Made by a program: the position numbers and the translations under genes
Notes under the pieces: generated by a model
Databases searched by the model: none
Seen by the model: only the letters and a program-made list of their open reading frames with translations
Told to the model about the DNA's origin: nothing
From: Synergistaceae bacterium
GTDB lineage: Bacteria > Synergistota > Synergistia > Synergistales > Aminobacteriaceae
Assembly (NCBI GenBank): GCA_018436725.1
Contig: JAHDKT010000029.1
Span: 220,707-284,706, forward strand
Length of the DNA stretch: 64,000 bases
Reading direction: 5' to 3'
Shown: positions 1-8,399 of the stretch, one piece after another
How positions within the stretch are numbered: the stretch's first letter is position 1
Layout of the letters: the number at the start of each line of letters is the position of its first letter

Positions 1-91
1 TCACAGTGTAGACGCTGAAGGGGTTCTGCTCCGCGAAGGCGGAGGCGATCTGAATCGTGAGAAGGAGTGCAAGGAATAGAATTCTTCTCAT
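1..91 (-). CDS. Secreted protein, N-terminal fragment (cut by window edge)
   Basis: Only the first 30 codons are present; the gene continues beyond position 1. It starts at the ATG at 91-89 on the minus strand, preceded by a perfect AGGAGGT SD at 107-101. The peptide begins MRRILFLALLLTIQ and runs to an AFA-EQ junction, which is a textbook Sec signal peptide with a type I cleavage site near residue 20. The mature part visible is about ten residues (EQNPFSVYTV), too short to assign a family. The gene is divergent from the thioesterase gene, and its presence argues against the long upstream extension of that gene. Confidence 0.75.
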   Translation of the reverse strand, partial: MRRILFLALLLTIQIASAFAEQNPFSVYTV

Positions 92-278
92 GCTGCTATT
101 ACCTCCTTGCGTCCCGAAGGACGGAAAGTTCTCTTCGCCCGTGCCGCTGTTTTCGGCCGGGGAGCGAATGCTACTCTGTACTATAATATACCTCGAAAAA
201 GCGATGAGATGGAAGCGGTTCGGCGAACCCTGTCCATATTCCTCCGCTTCGTATATTCCAAAGAAACGAGATGATTCC

Positions 279-1016
279 GTGTTTGAAGCCGAATACTCCA
301 TACCTTACGCGGGGATCGGGCCTGACGGCGCGATGAAGCTCCCCGTCCTTCTCGATATTCTCCAGGATATGGCCGACCGAGATGCGCACAGGATGTCAAT
401 GACCGTGGCGGATCTTCTTCCAAAAGGTTTGAGCTGGGTGCTGCGTCAGTACCGGGTTGTCGTGGACCGCTACCCGGGCTACGAGAGCATGCTGCGCGTC
501 AAGACCTGGCACGAACCGCGGCGCAACCTGCATTCGATCCGCACTTTCGAGGTGCGCGACGCCTCCGGACCTGTTGCGTCGGCGTGGACGAGCTGGATCC
601 TCATCGATACGGTGCGGGGACGTCCTCTCCGTCTCGACCGGCATGCCACCGAGGTGTACACGAAGGAGGCGTGCCCTGTGGAGGGCGAGGCCCCCTCGCT
701 TCCCGTAGTCCGGGACTTCGCGTACGATACTTTTTTCTCCGTCCGCAGATGGGATCTGGACAGGAACGCCCATGTAAACAACGCGGTATACTTCTCGTGG
801 GCGATCGAAGCGGTATCCGACGATATCGCCGCCGTATTCGAGCCTGTCGGAGTGGAGGCGGAATACTTGAAGCCCGTGGAAAAGAACGGCGAGGTCCGCG
901 TCAGAACAGCGCCGTTCCCCGCGGACGAAGAGGGCCGCACCTTCTTTCATTCGATCGTCGGTCCGGACGGAGAGGCGAAAGCTGCCTTCGTGACGCGCTG
1001 GAGAGCGCGTCAATGA
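279..1016 (+). CDS. Acyl-ACP thioesterase (hotdog fold)
   Basis: Hydrolyses acyl-ACP to free fatty acid and ACP in the cytoplasm. Two hotdog repeats are visible: an N-terminal half (YSIPYAGIGPDGAMKLP) and a C-terminal half with the FatA/FatB-type signature RRWDLDRNAHVNNAVYFSW, containing the Asn-x-His catalytic pair. The frame is open from 57, but that region overlaps the divergent secreted-protein gene. A GTG at 279 gives 245 residues, the usual bacterial length, and starts at the conserved FEAEYSIPY segment; an ATG at 204 is the alternative. A TATAAT at 182-187 could be the -10 of its promoter, but I see no convincing -35. Family assignment is firm; the start is inferred. Confidence 0.85.
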   Translation: MFEAEYSIPYAGIGPDGAMKLPVLLDILQDMADRDAHRMSMTVADLLPKGLSWVLRQYRVVVDRYPGYESMLRVKTWHEPRRNLHSIRTFEVRDASGPVASAWTSWILIDTVRGRPLRLDRHATEVYTKEACPVEGEAPSLPVVRDFAYDTFFSVRRWDLDRNAHVNNAVYFSWAIEAVSDDIAAVFEPVGVEAEYLKPVEKNGEVRVRTAPFPADEEGRTFFHSIVGPDGEAKAAFVTRWRARQ

Positions 1017-1038
1017 ACATTCGAAAGAAAATTCGCCA

Positions 1039-1067
1039 TTGACAAGTCCTCTCTTTCTCTCTAGAAT
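1039..1067 (+). promoter_or_regulatory. Sigma70-type promoter for the ROK regulator
   Basis: TTGACA at 1039-1044, a 17-nt spacer, and TAGAAT at 1062-1067. This is close to consensus and lies about 75 nt upstream of the ROK start codon. Confidence 0.75.
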
Positions 1068-1140
1068 TGGTTTGTTTCATCAATAAATTAATCTCAGTAC
1101 CGGGAGCCGCCTTATCGATTCGATGCAGAGGAGGGACGGG

Positions 1141-2334
1141 ATGAGAATCCGGAGCATCAACGCAGAAAAAATGGGTCTTTCGAACAGACTGACCCTGCTG
1201 AACCTTATCCGCACCACCCCCGGCGTAAGCAGGCGGGAACTTGCCCGCCTCGCCGGGCTCGATCCCAGCACTGTGACCAAGATCATCGCCTCGCTTCTCG
1301 AAAAGGGGCTCGTCGTCGAGCATGGCGTGCGCGACGCAGACCATCCCGGAAGAAAATCCATCATGCTCCGGGTCCACCGCGAGGCGGCGGTGGCGCTCAT
1401 AGCGGAGATCGGCGTCGAAAAAACACGGATTGCAACCGGATTTCTCGACGCCTCGTTCGAGGTTCTGGATGAGTTCGACACACCGCCCGAAGAGAACGCC
1501 TTTTTTTCCGCCTTTACCGCCAGCCTGCGAAGCAAGGCCTTCGGTTTCGAACATCCGGAGTACTGCGCACTCAGCGTCTCCGTCCCGGGGATGGTGGAGT
1601 GGGGCAGCAACGTGCTGCGGTATCTTCCTCACATGGGGTGGAGAAACGTCGATTTTGAAGCGCGCCTCGGCCATCTGCTCCCCGAAATGCACCTGCCCGT
1701 CTTCACGGCGAACGAGGCAAAGCTTTCGCTGATCGCGGAGATGTTTCAGAACGGAGGCGTTTCAAGGCTGCACAGCGGCGTGTACGTATACCTCTCGCAG
1801 GGAGTGGGGGGCGCCATCCTCATGGGTGACAAGATCATCCACGGCCTGAGCAATACCGCGGGCGAACTCGGACATATGACGGTGGATCCCTCGGGTCCCC
1901 TCTGTCACTGCGGCAATAGGGGGTGCTTCGAGACGTTCGTCTCCATCGATACTGTTGTGAAAAACTACGAGCGCCGAGGCGCGATGCTGCCGAACGACGA
2001 CTTTCGGGGAAAGTTCCGTTCGCTCCTCCGTCTTTTCTCCGAGGGGAACGTCCACGCCCGGGAGATTCTCGACGATATGGGGCGTTCCCTTTCCACAGGC
2101 ATCGCCAACCTCGTAAACATTCTGAATCCGGATTTCATCATGCTCGGTGGCATGGGCTCCATTCTGCCCCCTTCCTTTGTCGCCGTTCTAGCCGAAGAAG
2201 TGGCAAAAAAGGCGCCGGGCGCCGCCTCGCCCGCTTTCTTGCTCACCGCGGCCTCGTTGGGCATAGAATCAGCAGCGATGGAAGGGGCTACTCTCATGGC
2301 GATGAATCATTTTGTAAAGAAGGCAATTAAATAA
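1141..2334 (+). CDS. ROK-family transcriptional regulator (NagC/XylR type)
   Basis: DNA-binding sugar-responsive repressor, 397 residues. The N-terminus carries a winged helix-turn-helix (LLNLIRTTPGVSRRELARLA, then LDPSTVTKIIASLLEKGLV). The rest is a ROK domain with the zinc-binding signature GHMTVDPSGPLCHCGNRGCFE (His and three Cys), seen in regulators and some kinases of the family. The start is the ATG at 1141 with GAGGAGG at 1128-1134; an in-frame ATG at 1123 lies upstream of that SD. It heads a sugar-uptake island and probably controls the genes from 2408 onward; that link is inferred from position. Confidence 0.92.
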   Translation: MRIRSINAEKMGLSNRLTLLNLIRTTPGVSRRELARLAGLDPSTVTKIIASLLEKGLVVEHGVRDADHPGRKSIMLRVHREAAVALIAEIGVEKTRIATGFLDASFEVLDEFDTPPEENAFFSAFTASLRSKAFGFEHPEYCALSVSVPGMVEWGSNVLRYLPHMGWRNVDFEARLGHLLPEMHLPVFTANEAKLSLIAEMFQNGGVSRLHSGVYVYLSQGVGGAILMGDKIIHGLSNTAGELGHMTVDPSGPLCHCGNRGCFETFVSIDTVVKNYERRGAMLPNDDFRGKFRSLLRLFSEGNVHAREILDDMGRSLSTGIANLVNILNPDFIMLGGMGSILPPSFVAVLAEEVAKKAPGAASPAFLLTAASLGIESAAMEGATLMAMNHFVKKAIK

Positions 2335-2407
2335 CTTTTTCTTCGCCGTTATTCATGGAATTATGAAAATGTTTTCAACGAATATATGTACGATAGGAGA
2401 GATTGAA

Positions 2408-3523
2408 ATGCTTATCCGTCTTCAGGAAGTGGAAATCAAGCATCAGCGCCTCATCGGTGTAATGGAGAAGAAAAATCTTAACGCTATTTTTATACGAAGA
2501 CAAAATAACTTCGCATGGGCCACCGGGGGCGGGATAAATATCGTCTGGACCGCAACGGAAGTAGGTATGAATGCATTTCTGCTCTTCTTGAAAAATGGAG
2601 AACGTTTTCTTATTTGTAATACCATAGAAGCGCCTCGGATGGAAGGGGAGGAACTTTCCGGGCTTGGCTTCAAGACGTTGAGCCACGAGTGGTTCGAAGA
2701 CCGTGAAGCCGAGTTGGTGAAGCAGGCTGCCGGCGATTTGGACAAAGTTGGCTGCGATGTGCCGTTCTTCTCTTGTCCTGTAGTCTCTCAGGATGTGCAG
2801 GAGTGCCGATACAGCCTTCTCGACTGCGAGATCGATCGTTTTCTGTTCCTCGGCCGGAGACTTTCGGAAGTCTCGGAGAAAGTTCTTCTCGGCCTTCGCC
2901 CGGGAGATACGGACTGCGATCTTGCAGGGAGAGCGGCGAAGGAACTTTGGAAGGACCGTATCGATGTGATCAACTTCATGATCGCCGCTGACGAGAGAGC
3001 ATTCGACTTCCGCCATCCCGTGCCCGTGAACCGCATGATCAAGAAGTACGTCATGTTCTGCTGTAACGCACGCTACAAGGGGTTCATCACCACGATAACC
3101 CGCATCGCCCACATCGGGAAGATCGATCCGAAATTGAAAAAGCAATATGAAGACAATGTCGAGATCGAATGCCGCATGATCGCCGCGTCCAGACCGGGTG
3201 TTCCGACGAGCGTTCCTGTGCAGATCGCGTTTGATGCGTACGAGAGCATGGGATACTCCGGAGAAGCTGTGAAGCACCATCAGGGCGGCGCAATGGGGTA
3301 CCATGCGCGAGACACCATCGCCACGAGGACATCCAAAGACCTGATCCTCGAAAATCAAGCTTTCTGCTGGAACCCGTCCATAGCCGGGACTAAATCGGAA
3401 GACGGTTTTATAGTCACGGCGGAGGGGCCGCTGTTCATAACAAGTCCTGTGATTTTCCCCGTTCTTGATCTTGAGATCGACGGAGTGCGCTTCAGACGTC
3501 CCGATATCTTCATTATCGACTAG
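2408..3523 (+). CDS. M24 (aminopeptidase P/creatinase) family protein with lost metal ligands
   Basis: 371 residues with a creatinase-like N-terminal domain and an M24 pita-bread C-terminal domain. The start is the ATG at 2408, following TAGGAGA at 2395-2401. In metal-dependent members the second domain has an Asp ligand before a GY/GF motif, a second Asp before TR, then His and two Glu. Here the segment reads CCNARYKGFITTITRIAHIG, so neither Asp is present, and the usual EPG glutamate is replaced in AFCWNPSIAG; only the late SEDGF glutamate and the HHQGGAMGYH histidines remain. It is therefore more like metal-free creatinase, or a pseudoenzyme. It lies between the ROK regulator and the first sugar importer, so it may act on an amino-sugar or amidino compound; substrate unknown. 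Confidence 0.8.
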   Translation: MLIRLQEVEIKHQRLIGVMEKKNLNAIFIRRQNNFAWATGGGINIVWTATEVGMNAFLLFLKNGERFLICNTIEAPRMEGEELSGLGFKTLSHEWFEDREAELVKQAAGDLDKVGCDVPFFSCPVVSQDVQECRYSLLDCEIDRFLFLGRRLSEVSEKVLLGLRPGDTDCDLAGRAAKELWKDRIDVINFMIAADERAFDFRHPVPVNRMIKKYVMFCCNARYKGFITTITRIAHIGKIDPKLKKQYEDNVEIECRMIAASRPGVPTSVPVQIAFDAYESMGYSGEAVKHHQGGAMGYHARDTIATRTSKDLILENQAFCWNPSIAGTKSEDGFIVTAEGPLFITSPVIFPVLDLEIDGVRFRRPDIFIID

Positions 3524-3585
3524 ACTGGTGCGGACCGGTCTATTCAATACACGCACGGCATGTGCGCAAACAGGAGGGATTGTTC

Positions 3586-4596
3586 ATGAGGAGAGTCGTA
3601 TCGGTTGTTCTGGCTGTAGCTGTACTTGTAACGGGGCTGTTGGTCGTAGGCGGGGGGTACATGGTGGCGAACGCCGCTTCGTCGGATATGGTGATCGCAA
3701 ATCTTCCGAAAGCGGTAGGCGGAGCTTGGTTCAACAGAATGAAGGTCGGTTTCGAGAAATTCAACAAGGATACTGGAATCGAGACCTTCCAGACTGGGGC
3801 TGACCGCGGAGACGCAGCACTCCAGGTGCGCGAGGTAGAAAATCTCATCGCTCAGCGCGTCGATGCCATCGCGGTGGTTCCCGTCTCTCAGGAAGCTCTC
3901 GAACCGAGCCTGAAAAAGGCGATGGAAGCCGGAATAATCGTAATCTCCCATGAGGCGGCCGGAATAGAGAACGTCCACTACAATGTCGAGGCGTTCGATA
4001 ATGCCGCCTACGGAGCGCATCTTATGGACCAGCTTGCAAAAGCGATGGGCGAAGAAGGCGAGTACATTGTTTGCGTCGGATCGCTCACTGCAAGATCCCA
4101 CATGGAGTGGGCAAACGGCGCCGTTGCGCGTCAGAAAGCGGCGTATCCAAAGATGAAGTGCGTGAACGAAACTGCGTTCATCGAAACGAACTACAATCAG
4201 AAGGCGTCAAGGGAGAAGGGCGCCGAGATTATGAAGACCTATCCTGAACTCAAAGGATTCTTCGTGACCTCCGCAACCGACCTTCCCGGATTTGCGCTCG
4301 CCATCGAGGATGCCAAGAAAGAGGGGCAGATTCGCCTCGTCGGCAACGGTCTGCCATCCGCCAACAAGGACTACATCCTTTCGGGCGCGCTCACGTTCCT
4401 CGGCTGCTGGGATCCCGCCGACACCGGATATGTGATGGCGAAAGTCGCCAAGATCGTCAAGGACGGCGGAGCGGTCAAGACTGGCGACGACCTTGGTGTG
4501 GAAGGGTACAACAACGTTGTTCTGAAGGGCAATATCATCATCGGCGAAGCTTGGAGAAACGTGACCAAGGACACTTTGGACAAGAATAATTTCTAG
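3586..4596 (+). CDS. Sugar ABC importer, periplasmic substrate-binding protein (RbsB/LsrB type)
   Basis: Type-I periplasmic binding protein of 336 residues that delivers a sugar to the permeases encoded downstream. The N-terminus is a signal peptide (MRRVVSVVLAVAVLVTG, cleavage near VANAA-SSD). The mature part has the family pattern: GGAWFNRMKVGFEKF, then LIAQRVDAIAVVPVSQEAL, then a hinge region. The start at 3586 is set by AGGAGGG at 3572-3577. The ligand cannot be read from sequence; rhamnose, AI-2-like or related sugars are all possible in this family. A 12-bp stem-loop follows the gene. Confidence 0.9.
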   Translation: MRRVVSVVLAVAVLVTGLLVVGGGYMVANAASSDMVIANLPKAVGGAWFNRMKVGFEKFNKDTGIETFQTGADRGDAALQVREVENLIAQRVDAIAVVPVSQEALEPSLKKAMEAGIIVISHEAAGIENVHYNVEAFDNAAYGAHLMDQLAKAMGEEGEYIVCVGSLTARSHMEWANGAVARQKAAYPKMKCVNETAFIETNYNQKASREKGAEIMKTYPELKGFFVTSATDLPGFALAIEDAKKEGQIRLVGNGLPSANKDYILSGALTFLGCWDPADTGYVMAKVAKIVKDGGAVKTGDDLGVEGYNNVVLKGNIIIGEAWRNVTKDTLDKNNF

Positions 4597-4611
4597 TTCG
4601 GTCTGTTTTTT

Positions 4612-4644
4612 CTCCGGCGGGAGGCGGCGCCGCTCCCGCCGGAG
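4612..4644 (+). terminator. GC-rich stem-loop between SBP and ATPase genes
   Basis: Perfect 12-bp arms: CTCCGGCGGGAG at 4612-4623 and CTCCCGCCGGAG at 4633-4644, with a 9-nt loop. No U-tract follows on the plus strand, while a T-run precedes it (4606-4611), so it may act as an mRNA-stabilising or attenuating hairpin that keeps SBP mRNA more abundant than the transporter mRNA. Confidence 0.6.
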
Positions 4645-4671
4645 GCACACGGATGCAAGGGAGAGAGCGCG

Positions 4672-6159
4672 ATGACGGATCCCGTGATTCAGCTGACGAA
4701 CATCAACAAATCGTTTTCAGGGTTCAAGGTGCTTTCCAACATCAACCTCACGGTGAATGCAGGAGAGATACTGTGCCTTGTCGGTGAGAACGGGTGCGGC
4801 AAATCGACGCTCATCAAGATCATCTCCGGCGTGTACGAGGCGGATGAAGGGAGAATAACCCTCAACGGAAGGTATTACCCGTCGCTCATTCCGACGGATT
4901 CGATCAAAGAGGGCATCCACGTTATCTATCAGGATTTTTCGGTGTTTCCGAACCTTACCGTGGCCGAGAACATCGCCCTCGGAACGCAGCTTGTGCAAGG
5001 GAAAAAATTTATCGACTGGCCGCGGATACGGGACGACGCCGCCCAATCGCTCGAACTGATCGGCGTGAACATAGATCTCGATGAAGAGGTTGGAAAACTT
5101 CCCGTCGCGCAGAAACAGATAGTGGCGATTTCAAGAGCGATTCTTCAGGATGCCAGGCTCATTATCATGGACGAGCCGACAACTGCTCTGACGCAGAAAG
5201 AAATCATGCGCCTCTATACGATCATAGACAATCTTTCGAGACGTGGAATCGCGGTGATTTTCGTGAGCCACAAGCTCGACGAAGTTTTTCGCATAAGCAG
5301 GCGAATCGCCGTCATCCGAAACGGCGAGATGGTGGTCGACGAGAGAGTGGAGAATTTTCAAAAGGAAAAACTCGTATACTATATGACCGGACAGGAGATA
5401 GAAGTCGAGGCTTTCCACTTTTTCCCGAAAGGCTACGAGAGCGTCCTTCGGGTTGAGAATCTGACCATCGACGGCGCTTTCTACGATGTTTCGTTTGAGC
5501 TGTTGCGGGGAGAGATTCTGGGAATCACGGGCCAGCTCGGCTCCGGACGGACGGAACTTGCGAAGGCTTTGTTCGGAATACTGAAGACTCGCTCCGGACG
5601 GATCTTCGTCAACGGGAAGCCCGTGAAATTCCGCAGCATACAGGATGCCCTCGCGGAAAAGATAGCCTATGTCCCTGAAGACCGTCTGACGGAGGGCCTG
5701 TTCATGAACCGGTCGGTTACGGACAACGTCAATGCCGCCATCGTCGATTCGATGACGAGGCTGTCGTTTCTTATCGATGAGAAAAAGATGGTTGAAGAGG
5801 CGGAGAAACAGATCGCCGAACTCAGCGTAAAAGCGCCTTCGGTGGATGTTCTGGCCAATACGTTTTCAGGAGGGAACCAGCAAAGGATCGTAATGGCGAA
5901 GTGGCTTGCGACAAGGCCGGAAATTCTGATTCTGAACGGCCCCACGGTCGGCGTCGATGTGAAGTCGAAGAGCGAGATACATCGAATCGTCAAGTCGCTC
6001 GCCCACGAGGGGTTCGCCGTGATCATGATCTCGGACGATATCGGAGAGCTGTTGACAACTACGAACAGAATAATTGTCATGAACTCGGGCCGGATGATCT
6101 ACGAGACGAATACCGCGGAGACGGACAGCGAAACCCTTGAAAGCAGAATAACGGAATGA
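4672..6159 (+). CDS. Sugar ABC importer ATPase (two fused NBDs, RbsA/LsrA type)
   Basis: 495-residue tandem ATPase energising the permeases at 6206 and 7228. NBD1 has Walker A GENGCGKST, signature region LPVAQKQIVAISRA and Walker B LIIMDEPTTAL. NBD2 has a Walker A replaced by GQLGSGRTE, the normal variant in this family, signature FSGGNQQRIVMAKW, and a Walker B reading LILNGPTVGVD, where the usual Asp-Glu is Asn-Gly. The second site is probably structural rather than hydrolytic. The start ATG at 4672 follows a GGGAGAGAG SD. Confidence 0.92.
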   Translation: MTDPVIQLTNINKSFSGFKVLSNINLTVNAGEILCLVGENGCGKSTLIKIISGVYEADEGRITLNGRYYPSLIPTDSIKEGIHVIYQDFSVFPNLTVAENIALGTQLVQGKKFIDWPRIRDDAAQSLELIGVNIDLDEEVGKLPVAQKQIVAISRAILQDARLIIMDEPTTALTQKEIMRLYTIIDNLSRRGIAVIFVSHKLDEVFRISRRIAVIRNGEMVVDERVENFQKEKLVYYMTGQEIEVEAFHFFPKGYESVLRVENLTIDGAFYDVSFELLRGEILGITGQLGSGRTELAKALFGILKTRSGRIFVNGKPVKFRSIQDALAEKIAYVPEDRLTEGLFMNRSVTDNVNAAIVDSMTRLSFLIDEKKMVEEAEKQIAELSVKAPSVDVLANTFSGGNQQRIVMAKWLATRPEILILNGPTVGVDVKSKSEIHRIVKSLAHEGFAVIMISDDIGELLTTTNRIIVMNSGRMIYETNTAETDSETLESRITE

Positions 6160-6205
6160 AGGACTCTCGAAGAGTGAACACTATGCTGTTGAGCGAGGTC
6201 GGCGA

Positions 6206-7213
6206 ATGATTCCATTGCATAAGTCTCTGGTAAAATTCACCAGAAGCAACGAATGTGTTGTTCTTTGTGTTTTTATTGCCGTGGCGTTTCTTTTCGGCTT
6301 TATCAATCCTGCTTTTTTCACGGTCAGAAACTTTTACGATCTTCTTCAAAGCATCGGCGTAAACGGCATCTTCGCGTGCGGCGTCATGCTCGTCATCATC
6401 AACGGAGGAATCGACCTCTCGTTCATGGCCATCTCGATTTGCGCGGCCTATATCACGACCAGAGGGCTCATCGCGATAGGCTTCGACGGCCCTATTATCG
6501 TCATGTTCGCCATGTCGGGGGTCATAGGGATGCTTTTCGGGCTCTGCAACTCTTTCCTCATTTCCAAGTTCAAAATTCCGATTTTCATCGTCACGATAAG
6601 CATAGCGAACGTCATCCGGGGGCTTGTCATGGCTTTCGTCGGAAACGAGTATGTTCCCAGTTCCAGGATGCCCTCCTGCACTGTGGAGTTTTCCAGAAGG
6701 TTCTGGTTCAACGCCGTCGATGCTTCGGGAAGTCAGTACGGCCTGCATTTTTCCGTCTTCATTACGCTCGGCATCATGCTTTTCACGGCCTTCATACTCA
6801 GATATACGCTCATCGGAAGAGGCGTCTATGCGCTGGGAGGCGACGCTGTCTCCGCAGAGCGCATCGGCTACAACCTGAAGAAACTCCGTCACTTTATTTA
6901 CGGCTACGCAGGGATGCTTGCCGGAATCGCCGGGATTATTTACGTGAGCAACAACCGTATGGCCGACCCCGTGAGCTTCCAGGGCGAAGAGCTTACCGTC
7001 ATCGCCGCCGTGGTCATGGGAGGAGTCAAGATCACCGGCGGAAAAGGGACCATGTTCGGAGTGCTGCTCGGACTGCTGCTCACGCAGATGATCAACAACA
7101 ATCTGGTGCTTATCAAGGTGCCCTCCTATTGGCAGCGTTTCACGTTCGGATGTCTGGTTATAGTGGCCGTGGTCTTTCAGGCCCTGCGCGAGCGGAAACA
7201 GGCGAAGCTCTGA
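6206..7213 (+). CDS. Sugar ABC importer permease 1 (RbsC/LsrC family)
   Basis: Inner-membrane permease of 335 residues with about eight to ten hydrophobic segments. It carries the family hallmarks GVMLVIINGGIDLSFMAI in the N-terminal half and EELTVIAAVVMGGVKITGGKGT near the C-terminus. It pairs with the similar permease starting 15 nt downstream to form a heterodimeric channel, the arrangement seen in rhamnose and AI-2 systems as opposed to the single-permease ribose system. Confidence 0.9.
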   Translation: MIPLHKSLVKFTRSNECVVLCVFIAVAFLFGFINPAFFTVRNFYDLLQSIGVNGIFACGVMLVIINGGIDLSFMAISICAAYITTRGLIAIGFDGPIIVMFAMSGVIGMLFGLCNSFLISKFKIPIFIVTISIANVIRGLVMAFVGNEYVPSSRMPSCTVEFSRRFWFNAVDASGSQYGLHFSVFITLGIMLFTAFILRYTLIGRGVYALGGDAVSAERIGYNLKKLRHFIYGYAGMLAGIAGIIYVSNNRMADPVSFQGEELTVIAAVVMGGVKITGGKGTMFGVLLGLLLTQMINNNLVLIKVPSYWQRFTFGCLVIVAVVFQALRERKQAKL

Positions 7214-7227
7214 GAGGGTGGAGTTGA

Positions 7228-8283
7228 ATGAGTATGCTGAAGGAAAAATCAACGGCAATGAAGTCGATCAAAATCAATCAGACGACGGTGCAGCTTCTTC
7301 TCATCAATATCTTTATTTTTGCGCTTATGTCCTATCTGCGCCCCAACAGGTTCCTGACGCTGTTCAATTTCCAGTCGATGTGTTTCCAGTTTCCGGAGCC
7401 GGCGTTGCTGACCATCGGCATCGCCATCACGATGATTACAGCGGGAGCGGATCTTTCCATTGTCTCGACGGCAAATCTCGTCGCTACGCTGAACGGCATG
7501 CTTCTTCTCTACGTGATGCCCTCCGATGCGTCGTCCGGAACGGTCCTTCTCTATCTTGCGCTCTGCCTGCTCATCGCCCTGGCGATCGGACTGATCTGCG
7601 GCGCGATCAATGGAATCCTCGTCGCGAAACTCGGCATATTTCCGATTCTCGCGACTCTCGGAACCATGAATCTCTTCACCGGAATCAGCACGATTCTTAC
7701 CAAGGGGCAGGGGGTTTTCGGCGCATTTCCGGATGAACTCGTCTTCGTCGGATCGGGAATGCTTTTCGGTTTCCTTCCCGTTCCGCTCGTCATCTTCATG
7801 GTGATTCTCGCACTGGTGTATCTGTTGATCCATAAGACGCCCTACGGTCTGAAGACCCAGTGGTTCGGCTCGAACAGGAGGGCCAGCTTCTATTCGGGAA
7901 TCGACAACGTGAAGACGGTTTTCAGAACCTACATGTTCTCGGCCCTTTTAGGGGCTTTTACAGGATTTCTGATTCTGGCGAGGACCAACTCCGCAAAAGC
8001 CGACTATGGAATGGCCTACGTAATGCAGGCGCTCCTCGCATCGGTGCTCGGCGGCGTCAGTCCTCTCGGCGGCAAGGGCAACATCTTCAACGTCTTTCTC
8101 GCCATCGTCGCGCTTCAGTTCCTCGACTCCGGATTCAACTTCCTGAGGATCAGCAGTTTCATCAGGTCGTCGACATACGGAGCGCTTCTCATAATCGGTG
8201 TATTCCTTGAATATGTCTACAACCAGCGCCAGCAGAAAAAGATGGTGAAGAGGGCGCAGGAGGCTGCAACCAAAGCATCGTAA
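7228..8283 (+). CDS. Sugar ABC importer permease 2 (RbsC/LsrD family)
   Basis: 351 residues, membrane-spanning. Family segments are ALLTIGIAITMITAGADLSI, then FPILATLGTMNLFTGIS, and near the end MQALLASVLGGVSPLGGKGN. The ATG at 7228 is preceded by GAGGGTGGAG. A lysine-rich cytoplasmic tail ends the protein. It closes the first four-gene ABC transporter; the dehydrogenase gene follows after about 115 nt without a clear terminator, so it may be in the same transcript. Confidence 0.9.
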   Translation: MSMLKEKSTAMKSIKINQTTVQLLLINIFIFALMSYLRPNRFLTLFNFQSMCFQFPEPALLTIGIAITMITAGADLSIVSTANLVATLNGMLLLYVMPSDASSGTVLLYLALCLLIALAIGLICGAINGILVAKLGIFPILATLGTMNLFTGISTILTKGQGVFGAFPDELVFVGSGMLFGFLPVPLVIFMVILALVYLLIHKTPYGLKTQWFGSNRRASFYSGIDNVKTVFRTYMFSALLGAFTGFLILARTNSAKADYGMAYVMQALLASVLGGVSPLGGKGNIFNVFLAIVALQFLDSGFNFLRISSFIRSSTYGALLIIGVFLEYVYNQRQQKKMVKRAQEAATKAS

Positions 8284-8399
8284 GTGATTGAGAATGGTTA
8301 CGGAAATAATGTGCTTGTCGTTGCGCATTCCGGGTTTTAAGTATGCTATGAAGCAGATTTTTCCAAAGGGACGCAATTATTTTCAGGGAGGTGGCTCTT

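Noticed and set aside
2352..2367. TTCAT-N6-ATGAA inverted repeat as a ROK operator
   Set aside because: Arms are only 5 bp and the surrounding sequence is AT-rich; not distinctive enough to list as a site.
6077..7258. 393-residue open frame on the minus strand
   Set aside because: Antisense to the first sugar permease; charged, His-rich composition typical of antisense to membrane-protein codons.
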